Made by a program: the position numbers and the translations under genes
Notes under the pieces: generated by a model
Databases searched by the model: none
Told to the model about the DNA's origin: nothing
The model's input: only the letters and a program-made list of their open reading frames with translations
Part shown: positions 1 to 9,123 of the stretch, piece by piece
How positions within the stretch are numbered: position 1 is the first letter of the stretch
Layout: every line of letters starts with the position of its first letter
DNA from: Salinisphaera dokdonensis
GTDB taxonomy: Bacteria; Pseudomonadota; Gammaproteobacteria; Nevskiales; Salinisphaeraceae
Assembly (NCBI RefSeq): GCF_040361215.1
Contig: NZ_APND01000005.1
Location: forward strand, 248,001-312,000
Length of the DNA stretch: 64,000 nucleotides
Direction: 5' to 3'

Positions 1-1821
1 ACGTCCGGACACATGGTCGTCCAGCAGGCCGACCAGCGCCGACGGATCAAACAGGCCACTGTCTGTCAGAGCGCCGCCCGCCAGCGCTTCGCGAGCAGCC
101 CCGGTCAACGGGCCGCGGAACCATTCTGCCAACGGCACACTGAACCCCTTCTTCTGTCGATAGAGAATGTCGTGTGGCAGCAGTGGTTCGAAGGCGCGCT
201 TGAGCACCGCCTTTGTCTCGCCACGCCGCAGTTTCGTGGTTGCCGGTAGCCGAGCAGCCCAACTGACCAGTTCGTGATCGAGCAACGGCACCCGAACTTC
301 GAGTCCGTGCGCCATGCTGGCCCGATCGACCTTGGTCAGAATGTCGCCGGGCAAATAGGTCTTGAAGTCGAGATACTGGGCCAGCGATAGCGGGTGATCG
401 GTGCCTGCATTGGCGGCGTGTGCGCGAAAAATTTCGCTTGCGCGATACCCCTGGAGCTCACGGGTGAACTGCGTGCTATACAACGTTTCTCGCAAAGCCT
501 GGGGGATCATCGATACGCCATGGCAATAGCCCTCGGCCGTACTCATCGCCAGCGACTGCAGCGTGCTTTTCGCACGTAGCGCGCGCGGCGCCCAATCGAG
601 CTTTGGATAAGCCTGTCCCAGAGCACCGAACAGCGGCCGCCGAATACGCTCGGGCACCCGCGCGCGGGCACGGCTCTCGGCCCAGTGCATCCGATACCGC
701 CGGTAACCGGCAAAGTTCTCGTCGCCACCATCGCCCGACAACGCCACCTTGACCTGTCGACGCGCCAGCTCGCACACGCGATATGTCGGCAGCGCAGAGC
801 TGTCGGCGAACGGTTCGTCGTAGATACCCGTGAGGCGATCGATCAGGCCATGATCACCCACGGCCACCTGCTGGTCGCGATGCTGTGTACCAAGATGACG
901 CGCGACCAGAAGCGCATGCTCGGTTTCATCGAACGCGGGGTTGTCGAATCCGATAGCGCACGTATTGACTGGCGTGCCTGTCTGCCGCGCCATCGAAGCG
1001 ACCACGGCGCTCGAATCCACGCCGCCGGACAGGAACGCGCCGAGCGGTACATCGGCAACCAGACGCATACGCACGGTATCGTCCACACGCTCCAGCAACT
1101 CCGCTGCGTCGCTGTCGAAATCGCTGGTGTTGGCCTCGGCGAAATCAACGTCCCAGTAGCGGTTGAGTTGCACTTTCTTGCTGTTGGCGTCGTAGCTGAG
1201 CGTGTGCCCCGGCTCGAGCTTGCGCACGGTCTGAAAAATCGACAACGGATCGGGCACGTAACCCAGAGCCAGATAGGCTTCCAGCGCCTGGGAATCGAGC
1301 TTGCGCTCGAGGCGCGGGTGCACGAGCAACGCCTTGAGCTCCGACCCGAAAACCAGGTCTCTATCTCTCGTGAAGCCGTAATACAGCGGTTTGATGCCGA
1401 GGCGATCGCGCGCCAGGAACAGACGCCTGCGACCGGCATCCCAGACCGCGAAGGCGAACATACCCCGCAGGCCCGAGACACAATCGACGCCGGAATGCTG
1501 CCACGCTCGCAACAGCGTTTCGGTATCGCAATGCCCGGCAAAACGATAGCCGTCGCCAGCCAATGTGCCGTTCAGCTCACGATAGTTGTAGATCTCGCCG
1601 TTGTAGACCAGCGTGAAGCGTCCATCCTCGCTCTGCATCGGCTGCTGGCCGGTCGAGGCATCCAGAATGGAAAGCCGACGATGCGACAGGCCGGCACCGC
1701 TGAGCGCGATCTTGCCCCCTTGGTCGGGACCGCGATGGGCCTGTACATCCGCCATCGCTAGCAAAAGCCTGCCATCGGGCGTGGAACCATCGGCGGTCAC
1801 GATGCCTGCAAGACCACACAT
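1..1821 (-). CDS. XrtA-associated asparagine synthase-like amidotransferase (partial)
   Basis: Class II glutamine amidotransferase/asparagine synthetase of the type found in exosortase A polysaccharide loci, presumed to amidate a sugar or other precursor of the exopolysaccharide. The protein begins MCGLAGI, so Cys2 is the N-terminal nucleophile. HRGPDQ and YNGEIYNY of the glutaminase domain follow. The ATP-binding SGGVDSS motif of the synthetase domain lies near residue 265. 607 codons are visible without a stop or frameshift, and the gene runs off the left edge. Family members are a little over 600 residues, so only a short tail should be missing. The ATG lies 3 bases after the stop of the upstream glycosyltransferase, so the two are cotranscribed. 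The family is clear; the substrate is unknown. Confidence 0.9.
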   Translation of the reverse strand, partial: MCGLAGIVTADGSTPDGRLLLAMADVQAHRGPDQGGKIALSGAGLSHRRLSILDASTGQQPMQSEDGRFTLVYNGEIYNYRELNGTLAGDGYRFAGHCDTETLLRAWQHSGVDCVSGLRGMFAFAVWDAGRRRLFLARDRLGIKPLYYGFTRDRDLVFGSELKALLVHPRLERKLDSQALEAYLALGYVPDPLSIFQTVRKLEPGHTLSYDANSKKVQLNRYWDVDFAEANTSDFDSDAAELLERVDDTVRMRLVADVPLGAFLSGGVDSSAVVASMARQTGTPVNTCAIGFDNPAFDETEHALLVARHLGTQHRDQQVAVGDHGLIDRLTGIYDEPFADSSALPTYRVCELARRQVKVALSGDGGDENFAGYRRYRMHWAESRARARVPERIRRPLFGALGQAYPKLDWAPRALRAKSTLQSLAMSTAEGYCHGVSMIPQALRETLYSTQFTRELQGYRASEIFRAHAANAGTDHPLSLAQYLDFKTYLPGDILTKVDRASMAHGLEVRVPLLDHELVSWAARLPATTKLRRGETKAVLKRAFEPLLPHDILYRQKKGFSVPLAEWFRGPLTGAAREALAGGALTDSGLFDPSALVGLLDDHVSGR

Positions 1822-1824
1822 GCG

Positions 1825-3057
1825 TCAGCTTCCCTCCGCCGCGTCTTCAAGCGGCGCAGCGGTAGTCGGAATGCCAGTCAAGCTGTCGTAGAGACGGCAG
1901 TAGGCGGATATCATCGTTTCCAGGCTGAATTCCGCGACGACTCGCGCTCGCGCCGCTCGGCCCAGACGTCGCGCGAGTAGCTTGTCATCGGCCAGGCGTT
2001 CGAGCGCGCTGGCCAGAGCCGGCACATCGTCCGCCGGCACCATCAGACCGGTCTCGCCGTCGGCGACCAGTTCCGGGTTGCCGCCGACACGGGTCGCGAC
2101 CACCGGTCGCTCACATGCCATGGCTTCGAGAATCGTCAACGCGATGCCTTCGGTGACGGATGAGCAGGCATAAATGTCCATGGATCGCAGGACCACGTTG
2201 ATGTCGTCACGTGCGCCCATCAAGCGTACGTGCGATTCAAGTCCACGCTGGGCTATCAGCGCGGTCAGACGGCTACGCTCGTTGCCCTCTCCCACGATCA
2301 CCAGGCGCGCATTCAGGTCGGGCCGGCGTTGCTGCAGATGCGCGAATGCCTCGATCAGCACGTCGAACGCCTTGACCGGGTCCAGGCGCCCTATGCTTCC
2401 GATCACGAGACTGCCCGCTGGCGCGAACCCCTCGTCCCATACTCGAGACTCAGCAGCATCGGCGAAACGATCCAGATCGATTCCATTGCGGATGACCTGA
2501 GTCCGATTTCCGGAAATGCCGACACGCTCGATCAGCCAGGTTCCGAGTTCGTCCGAAACAGCGACAAACCGGCCAATAGCCGGCGCCATCAGGCGCCGCA
2601 GCCAACGATAACGCGGATTGCTGCCGGTCGGGTCCGATACATCGCGCCCATGCTCGGCGTGCACCACATGTCGCACGCCTGCCAGCCGGGCCCAAAGCGC
2701 AACATCGACGGTACCGACGTTGTATGTGTGAACGACTTCCGGCGCAATCGTGCGCAATAGGCAAGTCAAGCGCCAGTACGCGCCGAAGTCTTTCCCGCGC
2801 CGCTTGTCGATCGAGATCACACGAACCCCGACCGCATGAAGACGGGGCGCCAAGGCCCCTTCGCCGCGCAGACACACGACACAGTGTCGATATCGCTCAC
2901 GGGTGCGTTGAATGAAGCTGACCGCGAGCGATTCCATACCCCCCATGTCCAGCCGATCGATTACGTGCACTACCACCGGCCGAATTCGCCGGCGCTCCAG
3001 CGTCGTGCCGCGACGCGAGCATGAGACTCTCGGCGCGCCTGGCATCGTCCTGTTCAT
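1825..3057 (-). CDS. Glycosyltransferase family 4, XrtA/PEP-CTERM associated
   Basis: Retaining GT-B glycosyltransferase (410 aa) resembling the 'sugar transferase, PEP-CTERM/EpsH1 system associated' family TIGR03088, expected to add a sugar to the lipid-linked exopolysaccharide repeat on the cytoplasmic face. After a basic N-terminal extension the protein shows HVIDRLDMGGME (the N-terminal nucleotide-binding edge), VIRNGIDLDRF in the linker and the C-terminal donor-site segment SSVTEGIALTILEAMACERPVVAT, whose first Glu is the usual GT4 catalytic-site residue. The start ATG overlaps the stop of the exosortase gene as ATGA, which implies translational coupling. An internal start near the VVHVIDRL segment is possible because the first 25 residues are poorly conserved in type. 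Confidence 0.9.
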   Translation of the reverse strand: MNRTMPGAPRVSCSRRGTTLERRRIRPVVVHVIDRLDMGGMESLAVSFIQRTRERYRHCVVCLRGEGALAPRLHAVGVRVISIDKRRGKDFGAYWRLTCLLRTIAPEVVHTYNVGTVDVALWARLAGVRHVVHAEHGRDVSDPTGSNPRYRWLRRLMAPAIGRFVAVSDELGTWLIERVGISGNRTQVIRNGIDLDRFADAAESRVWDEGFAPAGSLVIGSIGRLDPVKAFDVLIEAFAHLQQRRPDLNARLVIVGEGNERSRLTALIAQRGLESHVRLMGARDDINVVLRSMDIYACSSVTEGIALTILEAMACERPVVATRVGGNPELVADGETGLMVPADDVPALASALERLADDKLLARRLGRAARARVVAEFSLETMISAYCRLYDSLTGIPTTAAPLEDAAEGS

Positions 3058-4610
3058 GGCACCTGACCATCGCTGGAACGGGCGAACTCGCGCAGTACGG
3101 TCAGCACGCGTTCGGATGGTGATGCGTCATCATCGGCGCCAGTGATGACGAACACGGCCGGCGCTGTAGTCGCCCCGCGCAAACCCAACCACGCCTGCCA
3201 GAATTTGAAACGAAAAGCCGACCCGGTCAGGTGGTCACCGATCGCATAGGCGTACCAGATCACTGCGGTATCGCTACCGTGGCGTTGTGCCAGGATCACG
3301 CGCTCGAACCCGGCGCTTGCAGGTTCCCGGGCCACCACGCGCCACTGGCTCGCGTCGAACACTCGGTTGCCGTACGTCAGCAGTTCCCCCCCGTTGCCAC
3401 CGCCGCTCGAATAGCGAGCATGATCGATACGCACGGCCTTATCGTCCTTACCGTAATACCCGCGATCGCTAAAGGCAGGGTTGGCAAAATGCGTGCCGAC
3501 ATCCTGAATCCCCGGCACGCCCCCGACACGCGCTTGCCCGTCGAGTTCGGCAGGAAGTTGCGACCACTCAGTCGCGGCGGCAAGGTCCCGCGCAGCCCCC
3601 TGGACATGCGCACTCCAGACCGGCCCGGCAGCCAGAAGCACACACGCGCCAACGCCGACGAGAACAGCTCTGACCATTCCAGAAGCGTCACCGGTTTGCA
3701 CGGGCGAACGTGTGACGGGCGCCGATGTATCCATCTCGTGCCAGGGCCACCCCGCAAAAAACAACAGCAAGAGAACGAGACCGAAGAACTGCCAACCGAA
3801 GATCATATGATCCGTGCCGGTGGCGTACTCGATGCCAAAGCGCTCGCCGATGAGGATGGTGAAGAACACACGCAGGCCGTTGGCGAGCACCGGCACCGCA
3901 ACCGCGCAGGCGATGAAGATCAAACGGCGCCGCCAGCTACGAAAGAACAGATTCGCGTAGAGCACACCGAAGGCTGTGGTGGCGAAGAAGAACTTCACGC
4001 CGCTGCACGCTTCCGCCACATGCCAGGTCGCTGCGGGTGTAAGAATCATGCGCCCGGTCATATATACGGGCACGCTGGTGAACTGCAGGGCAAGTACGCT
4101 CAGGTGTGCCGTCACGTCTTGAAGCGGACCGACCATGAAATCGCCAAAAGGCACCGCGAACAGCAGATACGCCAAGGGAAAACGTAATACACGCAGAACC
4201 TCGCCCCCATATAGCGCATAGACCAGCGCCGGCAGCAGCGCGAGAACTGCGATGTGCTGGGCGAGGTTTACCGAGGCGAGCGCGCCCGCAAGCCAGAGCA
4301 AACACAAAAACGCGACCCCCCAAAGTCCGGAAAGTCGTGGCTGCGCACTTGCACCGGCAAGTCGATCACGACGCATCCAGACGAGGAACAGACAAATCGG
4401 CCCGACGAGGAAGCCGTACTCATAGGTACCGCTGCTTGCCCATGCGCTGGCAAGCGAACTAAACGTGGGCAAGAAGAAGCCGACAAAGACGATTGCTGTA
4501 CATGCTGCCATGGCATGCACCCAGTAACTGCCACGCTGCAGCGATACCGATCCCTGCTGCAGGCCGATCATCGACTCGCCCGTCCGGGTGTTCAGCTGTG
4601 CCGCGCGCAT
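3054..4610 (-). CDS. xrtA: Exosortase A with C-terminal EpsI domain
   Basis: Membrane transpeptidase that cleaves PEP-CTERM proteins after the Pro-Glu-Pro motif and hands them on to the cell surface. About eight hydrophobic segments precede the catalytic core. The three hallmark residues are visible: Cys near residue 202 in EACSG, Arg near 247 in NGLRV and His near 268 in TDHMIFG. From about residue 330 the chain continues as an EpsI-type (DUF3485-like) periplasmic domain, so this is the common XrtA-EpsI fusion (518 aa). An open frame extends upstream to 4712, but ATG 4610 is preceded by a strong GGAGG seven bases away, so I chose it; the start then overlaps the upstream glycosyltransferase by 19 bases. 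It sits centrally in the polysaccharide operon. Confidence 0.94.
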   Translation of the reverse strand: MRAAQLNTRTGESMIGLQQGSVSLQRGSYWVHAMAACTAIVFVGFFLPTFSSLASAWASSGTYEYGFLVGPICLFLVWMRRDRLAGASAQPRLSGLWGVAFLCLLWLAGALASVNLAQHIAVLALLPALVYALYGGEVLRVLRFPLAYLLFAVPFGDFMVGPLQDVTAHLSVLALQFTSVPVYMTGRMILTPAATWHVAEACSGVKFFFATTAFGVLYANLFFRSWRRRLIFIACAVAVPVLANGLRVFFTILIGERFGIEYATGTDHMIFGWQFFGLVLLLLFFAGWPWHEMDTSAPVTRSPVQTGDASGMVRAVLVGVGACVLLAAGPVWSAHVQGAARDLAAATEWSQLPAELDGQARVGGVPGIQDVGTHFANPAFSDRGYYGKDDKAVRIDHARYSSGGGNGGELLTYGNRVFDASQWRVVAREPASAGFERVILAQRHGSDTAVIWYAYAIGDHLTGSAFRFKFWQAWLGLRGATTAPAVFVITGADDDASPSERVLTVLREFARSSDGQVP

Positions 4611-5872
4611 GCGAATGCCTCCTGCGCGGCTGGCGCGCCCCCGACGTGGCCTGCCCCTGTCGTTGAGCGGTCCTCGAGCGTCTCGAGCAAACGCTCGAAC
4701 TGACTTGCCCATCCGTAATGCGCAGTCGTATAAGCGCGTGCACGCGCGAACGACTCGTGTCCTTCACGTTCTGCTCGTACCCGTGTGAGACGCAGAATCT
4801 GATCCGCCAGCCCCGCGGCAGTGTCCGCAACGCCAGCATAGTCGTCGTCCATCACACGCAACCCGGTGGCTGCAGCGTCGGTCAAGGCGACCGGGCAGCC
4901 CATTGCAAGCGCCTCCAGAACCTTGTTCTGCACACCGCGCGCAATGCGCATCGGCGCGACGCCAATATCTGCATGCCGTAGATAGGGGCGCACGTCCGGC
5001 ACCGATCCGGTCACCTGGACGCCGTCAACCCGTGCCAGCGCAAGCACGTCACGGGTCGGCCGCGTACCCACGATCCAGAACGATGCACCCGGTTGCTGCT
5101 CGCGCACCCGCGGCAGAACTTCGGCGACAAACCACTGCACGGCTTCGACGTTGGGCGCGTAATCCATCACGCCGGTAAAGACCAGCTGGGGCGCGCTGCC
5201 TGCCGGATACGGGTTGGCGTAGTCCAACCCCGGATCGAAATAGTCGGTATCGACACCGTTGCCGACTGCTCGGGTACGCGCCCGCGAGTCGGGCGCGCGC
5301 TCGTCGAACAGCGCCTTTTCTGCCTCGGACACGAACAGGCTCGCATCGAATTCGCGTGACAGCGCACGCTCGGCCGCCAGCAACGTGCGGGCTTCGCGCG
5401 CAAACAACCAGTGCGCGGGCCCGCGGCGCGTCGCGGCATACTCGCGCCACTTTTCCGAATCGACGTCCACGAAATCTATGACCCGACGACACGACAGATT
5501 GCGATCGATATAGGTGGCCATCGGTGAAGAGAAAACGAGCACGGTATCGATCGACCGCTCAGCCATGATCCGCTTGACCCACCGGCGAAGTCCTCGATCG
5601 CGGTAATAGGCAAAACTCAAAGGTTTACCCGAGAGCAAGGCGCGGCTGCTGCGAAATCTGGCCATGCGTGGATCGAGCCGGCGGACGCACAATTCCTCGC
5701 AATACTCGGCGAGCGCCGACTCGTGGACCAGGTCCGCTGGGTCGTCGACGAATGTTCCCAGATGCACGCGATACCGCTGGCCCAGCGCCTTGAGCCAGTG
5801 GAACGACCGAATCTTGTCCCCTTTGTTGGGCGGATACGGGATTCGATGCGACAGGAACAGCAGATCCTTCAC
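4592..5872 (-). CDS. Glycosyltransferase, XrtA/PEP-CTERM associated (TIGR03087-like)
   Basis: GT-B glycosyltransferase (426 aa) matching the 'PEP-CTERM/EpsH1 system associated' sugar transferase family TIGR03087. The diagnostic N-terminus LLFLSHRIPYPPNKGDKIRS is present, followed by VGNGVDTDYFDP between the two Rossmann domains and the donor-site region IARGVQNKVLEALAMGCPVALT. The start codon is GTG at 5872, four bases after the stop of the upstream FemAB gene. The final codons overlap the start of xrtA. It is predicted to extend the repeat unit together with the other glycosyltransferase of the operon; donor and acceptor cannot be read from sequence. Confidence 0.9.
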   Translation of the reverse strand: MKDLLFLSHRIPYPPNKGDKIRSFHWLKALGQRYRVHLGTFVDDPADLVHESALAEYCEELCVRRLDPRMARFRSSRALLSGKPLSFAYYRDRGLRRWVKRIMAERSIDTVLVFSSPMATYIDRNLSCRRVIDFVDVDSEKWREYAATRRGPAHWLFAREARTLLAAERALSREFDASLFVSEAEKALFDERAPDSRARTRAVGNGVDTDYFDPGLDYANPYPAGSAPQLVFTGVMDYAPNVEAVQWFVAEVLPRVREQQPGASFWIVGTRPTRDVLALARVDGVQVTGSVPDVRPYLRHADIGVAPMRIARGVQNKVLEALAMGCPVALTDAAATGLRVMDDDYAGVADTAAGLADQILRLTRVRAEREGHESFARARAYTTAHYGWASQFERLLETLEDRSTTGAGHVGGAPAAQEAFACARHS

Positions 5873-5876
5873 GGCA

Positions 5877-6914
5877 TCAACCCAGGCTGCGCGCCAGCAT
5901 CGGGCCGACCACGCGCGTCAGCGACACGGGCATACGCTGCCAGGCCTGAATGAAATGCTTGTAACGCGGGTTTGTGGGGTTGAGATTCGGCAACTCGCGC
6001 GCGCGCACAAGGTAATAGGCATAGCTCAATGGCTGCGGCTCGAATCCCCAGTGTCTCTTGAACTGGAATGGGCCCGTATCCATCTTGCTGCGACCGAAAT
6101 CGAACATCCGCACACCCCGTCCGGCGGCACGGTTCATCAACTGCCAATACATGTAGTCGTTGGCCTTGAGTTCACGTGCACTGCTGTGCGCGCCCGCGTA
6201 ATACGGCAGGACTTCATCGCGGAAATAGAAGCTGAGCACGCTCGTGATGGCCTCTGTGCCACGGGTGACGGTCATGATCTCGCAGGCCGAGCCGAAGACG
6301 GTCTTGAGTAACGCCATGTAGCGCGGACCGAAAACCGGCGTGCCGAGGTCGCGCAGACTCAAGGCATACAGGTCGTAGAGGCGCTCGGTATCGCGGTCGA
6401 TCTGGAAATCGAGCCCGGAGTCGAGCGACTTGCGGATCACCGCACGCTGCTTGCGCGGAATTGCCGCGAGATTGGCCTGCTCGTCGTTCTCGATCGGCTT
6501 GCGGAAGGTGTAGTACAGCTGCTTGCGTGGCCAATCGGCCGGGCCGGGCTGTGCCTCGCGCAATTCGAGATGATCCACCTTGAGCGTACGCGCCAGTTCG
6601 CAGGCGGCCTCCTCGAGCGCGCTCCGCGCCGATGCGCTCGCCGCTACAACGCCGCCGTAGACACAGAACGGCGTGGATACCAGGGCGTTTGAAAACAGTC
6701 GACTACGAACGTGTGCCAACGGCAGCACGCCCTCGATACGACCGTCGCGCTCCGCATAGAGATAGTGGCATCGGTGGCCGAAGGCGCTTTCGATCACGGT
6801 GCGCCAGCCGCACGTGTGGAAGAACGTCGCCTCGGGCGTGGCCTTGACGAAGGCATCCCAGCGGGCGCTGTTCGCGTCGTCGAGTTCTAAAATTTTAAGA
6901 TTGGTATCAGCCAT
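5877..6914 (-). CDS. FemAB-like acyltransferase, XrtA system-associated
   Basis: GNAT-fold protein (345 aa) of the FemAB/CelD-like family found in PEP-CTERM loci (TIGR03019 type). FemAB relatives transfer aminoacyl or acyl groups; here the likely role is decoration of the exopolysaccharide or its precursor, which is inference. Recognisable segments are ATFFHTCGWRTVIESAFGH near the N-terminus, FDFGRSKMDTGPFQFKRHWG in the second GNAT half, and PQPLSYAYYL just after it. The ATG overlaps the end of the deacetylase gene by eight bases, and the stop lies four bases before the next glycosyltransferase start. It has no signal peptide, so it acts in the cytoplasm. Confidence 0.88.
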   Translation of the reverse strand: MADTNLKILELDDANSARWDAFVKATPEATFFHTCGWRTVIESAFGHRCHYLYAERDGRIEGVLPLAHVRSRLFSNALVSTPFCVYGGVVAASASARSALEEAACELARTLKVDHLELREAQPGPADWPRKQLYYTFRKPIENDEQANLAAIPRKQRAVIRKSLDSGLDFQIDRDTERLYDLYALSLRDLGTPVFGPRYMALLKTVFGSACEIMTVTRGTEAITSVLSFYFRDEVLPYYAGAHSSARELKANDYMYWQLMNRAAGRGVRMFDFGRSKMDTGPFQFKRHWGFEPQPLSYAYYLVRARELPNLNPTNPRYKHFIQAWQRMPVSLTRVVGPMLARSLG

Positions 6915-7848
6915 GGCCCATATACCGATCAGCTCCGGCGTACGAAGAGTTCTCTACTGGCACGACCTTGACGGTCTTATCGCGCGACACCGGAAAAACG
7001 CGATCCATGCGGTCCCAATTGAAATCTGAAAGCAGTCGCGCGAGGCGCTGCTCTGTTCGACCAAGATTCAGGTAATGCCGTATACGTGTCTTGAGGTTCA
7101 CGCCCGGCACACGGGGCTGATCCGGATCAAGCTCCCACGGGTGAAAGTAGAACAGCCCCGGCTGACCGTCCCGGGCATTCAGTCGCCGGAACGCCCGGCG
7201 CGTAAGCGCGTACGGATAGAGACGAAAGAATCCACCACCGGCGCAGGGCAGGCGGCGCCCCGCCATTTCCACGGTCGTTACCGGGATCTCGACGATGCCG
7301 TTCTCGCCATTCGTAAATGCGAAGCGTGGAGCACCCGGCATGCCGTAAGCCGGATGGGCGCCCGGATAGATACTCGAGCTGTACTTGAAGCCGGCATCAG
7401 CAAGCACATCCAAAGCCCAAAGATTCTCTGCACTGATGGAGAAACTGGCGGCCCTATAACCTTGTACCGGGGCGCCACTTATCTGCTCGAGCCGCTCGCG
7501 CGATTCGCGCACGTCGGCTGAAAACGCCTGACGTGTCTGATTGGTGACGCGCACGTGGCTCATGCCGTGGCTGGCAACCTCGTGGCCTGCCGCGACGAGC
7601 CGCCGCACCATGGCCGGGTGACGCACGGCGATGCAGCCCAGCACGAAAAACGTCGCTCGAATTCCGGCGAGTTCGAACAGCGCCAACACCCGGTCCATGC
7701 TCGCTTCGACCCGGCTGGGGAAACAGTGCCAGCGGGCTTTGTCGACATGTTGCTCGAACGCCGAAACCTGGAAGTATTCCTCCACATCCACAGTCATGGC
7801 GTTGACATCGCTCGAAATGGGCTGGAGCGCACGAAAATCAGTGTTCAC
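6907..7848 (-). CDS. Polysaccharide deacetylase, XrtA/PEP-CTERM locus subfamily
   Basis: NodB-homology carbohydrate esterase 4 protein (313 aa from a GTG start) of the PEP-CTERM-locus subfamily (TIGR03006 type). It should remove N- or O-acetyl groups from the nascent exopolysaccharide. The protein shows TVDVEEYFQVSAF with the first metal/catalytic Asp, ATFFVLG, HEVASHGMSH with the metal-binding histidines, and FYFHPWELDP with the late His. An open frame continues far upstream inside the ATPase gene, but the conserved part begins at about residue 15 of the GTG form. GTG 7848 has GGAGA upstream and overlaps the ATPase stop by 11 bases, so I chose it. No signal peptide is evident, which is usual for this subfamily. 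Confidence 0.88.
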   Translation of the reverse strand: MNTDFRALQPISSDVNAMTVDVEEYFQVSAFEQHVDKARWHCFPSRVEASMDRVLALFELAGIRATFFVLGCIAVRHPAMVRRLVAAGHEVASHGMSHVRVTNQTRQAFSADVRESRERLEQISGAPVQGYRAASFSISAENLWALDVLADAGFKYSSSIYPGAHPAYGMPGAPRFAFTNGENGIVEIPVTTVEMAGRRLPCAGGGFFRLYPYALTRRAFRRLNARDGQPGLFYFHPWELDPDQPRVPGVNLKTRIRHYLNLGRTEQRLARLLSDFNWDRMDRVFPVSRDKTVKVVPVENSSYAGADRYMGHG

Positions 7849-9121
7849 CGGTACGTCTCCTTCCAAACAGACTCCAGCGCACCTTGGCCCCGTCGTCTTC
7901 GAAGAACTCGTCCAGCACGTCATCGTGTTTCGCCGGCGCGTGCGGCTTCGTCGTCGGGGCGGAAAGGTCTGTCCGTGGCGGCGGTTCAATCTCCGGCGAA
8001 GCCCTCTTGCCGGCATCTGCTGTCTGCTCTGCCCTTGGCTTCGACGCCTCGAACGGTGCCTGCTGACTGGAAAGTTCAGCGAGGACGCTCTCCAGCCGCG
8101 CGAGGCGTGATTGCGCTCTACGCATTGCCTCGCTATCCGCCTGCACCGCATGGCGCACGAGCAGCTCGCTCGAAGCGCTGTGGCCCAAGGTCGCGATGAG
8201 CGCTTTCTCGAGCGCAGCCACGCGCGCACTGATGGCGTTGGCAGCCTGCTCGTATTCCTGTGCACTTCCGCCCGACGCTGAATACTCTGGCTCGGAGCTC
8301 TCGACAATCGTCTCTTCAAATTCGTGGTCGAACTCCGCGGTAACGACGTCGACGTCTTCGGTACTCAGCGTATGGCGCTGTTCCAGATAACCATGTAGCA
8401 GCAGACGATCCATGAGCAGGTTCAGGCGGCGCGGTACACCACCCGACCAGGCGTGCACTCTCTCGTATACGCCCTCCTCGATCTCCGGATCGCCATGCCA
8501 GCCAACCGCACCGAGCCTGTGGCGAACGTAGTCCACAACTTCGTCGGCGCCAAGCGGCTGCAACTGATGGGACGCGACGATCCGCTGACGCAGGTGTTCC
8601 ATACGTGGCGCGGCCAAAGTCTTGCGTAGATCGGTCTGCCCGATAAGAAAAACCTGAAGTAACGCGCGACCATTGGCCTGCAGGTTGGAAATGACTCGCA
8701 GCTCTTCCAACGCCTCCGCGTTGCAACACTGCGCCTCGTCCACGATCAACAAGGCACCCCGGGACTGCGTCGGTTGCAGGCGTGCCACGAGGGCTTCGGT
8801 CAGCTCGATCTTGCTGCGTGCCTTGTGTGGTAAACCGAATGCAGAGGCCACCATCGGCAGTACCGCTTCGGCATCGAGATTCGCCATGGCAACCCGGCCG
8901 ATCGACACATTACGTGTCCGGGGGTCGGCAAGCAGTGTCTGCACCAGCAAAGTCTTGCCCATGCCAACACGGCCAGTAACCACTACAAATCCTTCCCGCC
9001 GCTCGAGGCCATAGATCAGGTAGGCGAGCGCTCGGTTGTGCTCCCTGCTTTTGAAAAGCAGACGCGGATCCGGCATGAGCTGGAACGGCCGCGCAGTAAA
9101 CTTGTAGAAGCGCTCGTACAT
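7838..9121 (-). CDS. ExeA-like AAA ATPase, XrtA system-associated
   Basis: General-secretion-pathway (ExeA/GspA)-like AAA ATPase (427 aa), as in TIGR03015. The N-terminus YERFYKFTARPFQLMPDPR is typical. Walker A is GRVGMGKT near residue 50 and Walker B is LLIVDEAQ. A sensor/arginine segment follows in the lid domain, ending near residue 265. The last 160 residues go beyond the usual family length and are Glu/Ala-rich with likely coiled coil, then a Pro/Lys-rich tail. The protein probably energises or regulates assembly of the polysaccharide export machine. It lies two bases downstream of the outer-membrane protein gene, in the same operon. Confidence 0.88.
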   Translation of the reverse strand: MYERFYKFTARPFQLMPDPRLLFKSREHNRALAYLIYGLERREGFVVVTGRVGMGKTLLVQTLLADPRTRNVSIGRVAMANLDAEAVLPMVASAFGLPHKARSKIELTEALVARLQPTQSRGALLIVDEAQCCNAEALEELRVISNLQANGRALLQVFLIGQTDLRKTLAAPRMEHLRQRIVASHQLQPLGADEVVDYVRHRLGAVGWHGDPEIEEGVYERVHAWSGGVPRRLNLLMDRLLLHGYLEQRHTLSTEDVDVVTAEFDHEFEETIVESSEPEYSASGGSAQEYEQAANAISARVAALEKALIATLGHSASSELLVRHAVQADSEAMRRAQSRLARLESVLAELSSQQAPFEASKPRAEQTADAGKRASPEIEPPPRTDLSAPTTKPHAPAKHDDVLDEFFEDDGAKVRWSLFGRRRTGEH

Positions 9122-9123
9122 GA

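Noticed and set aside
4613..4712. Upstream extension of the exosortase frame to 4712
   Set aside because: The extra 34 residues are Arg/Gly-rich, lie wholly inside the preceding glycosyltransferase gene and lack a ribosome site; ATG 4610 has a strong one.
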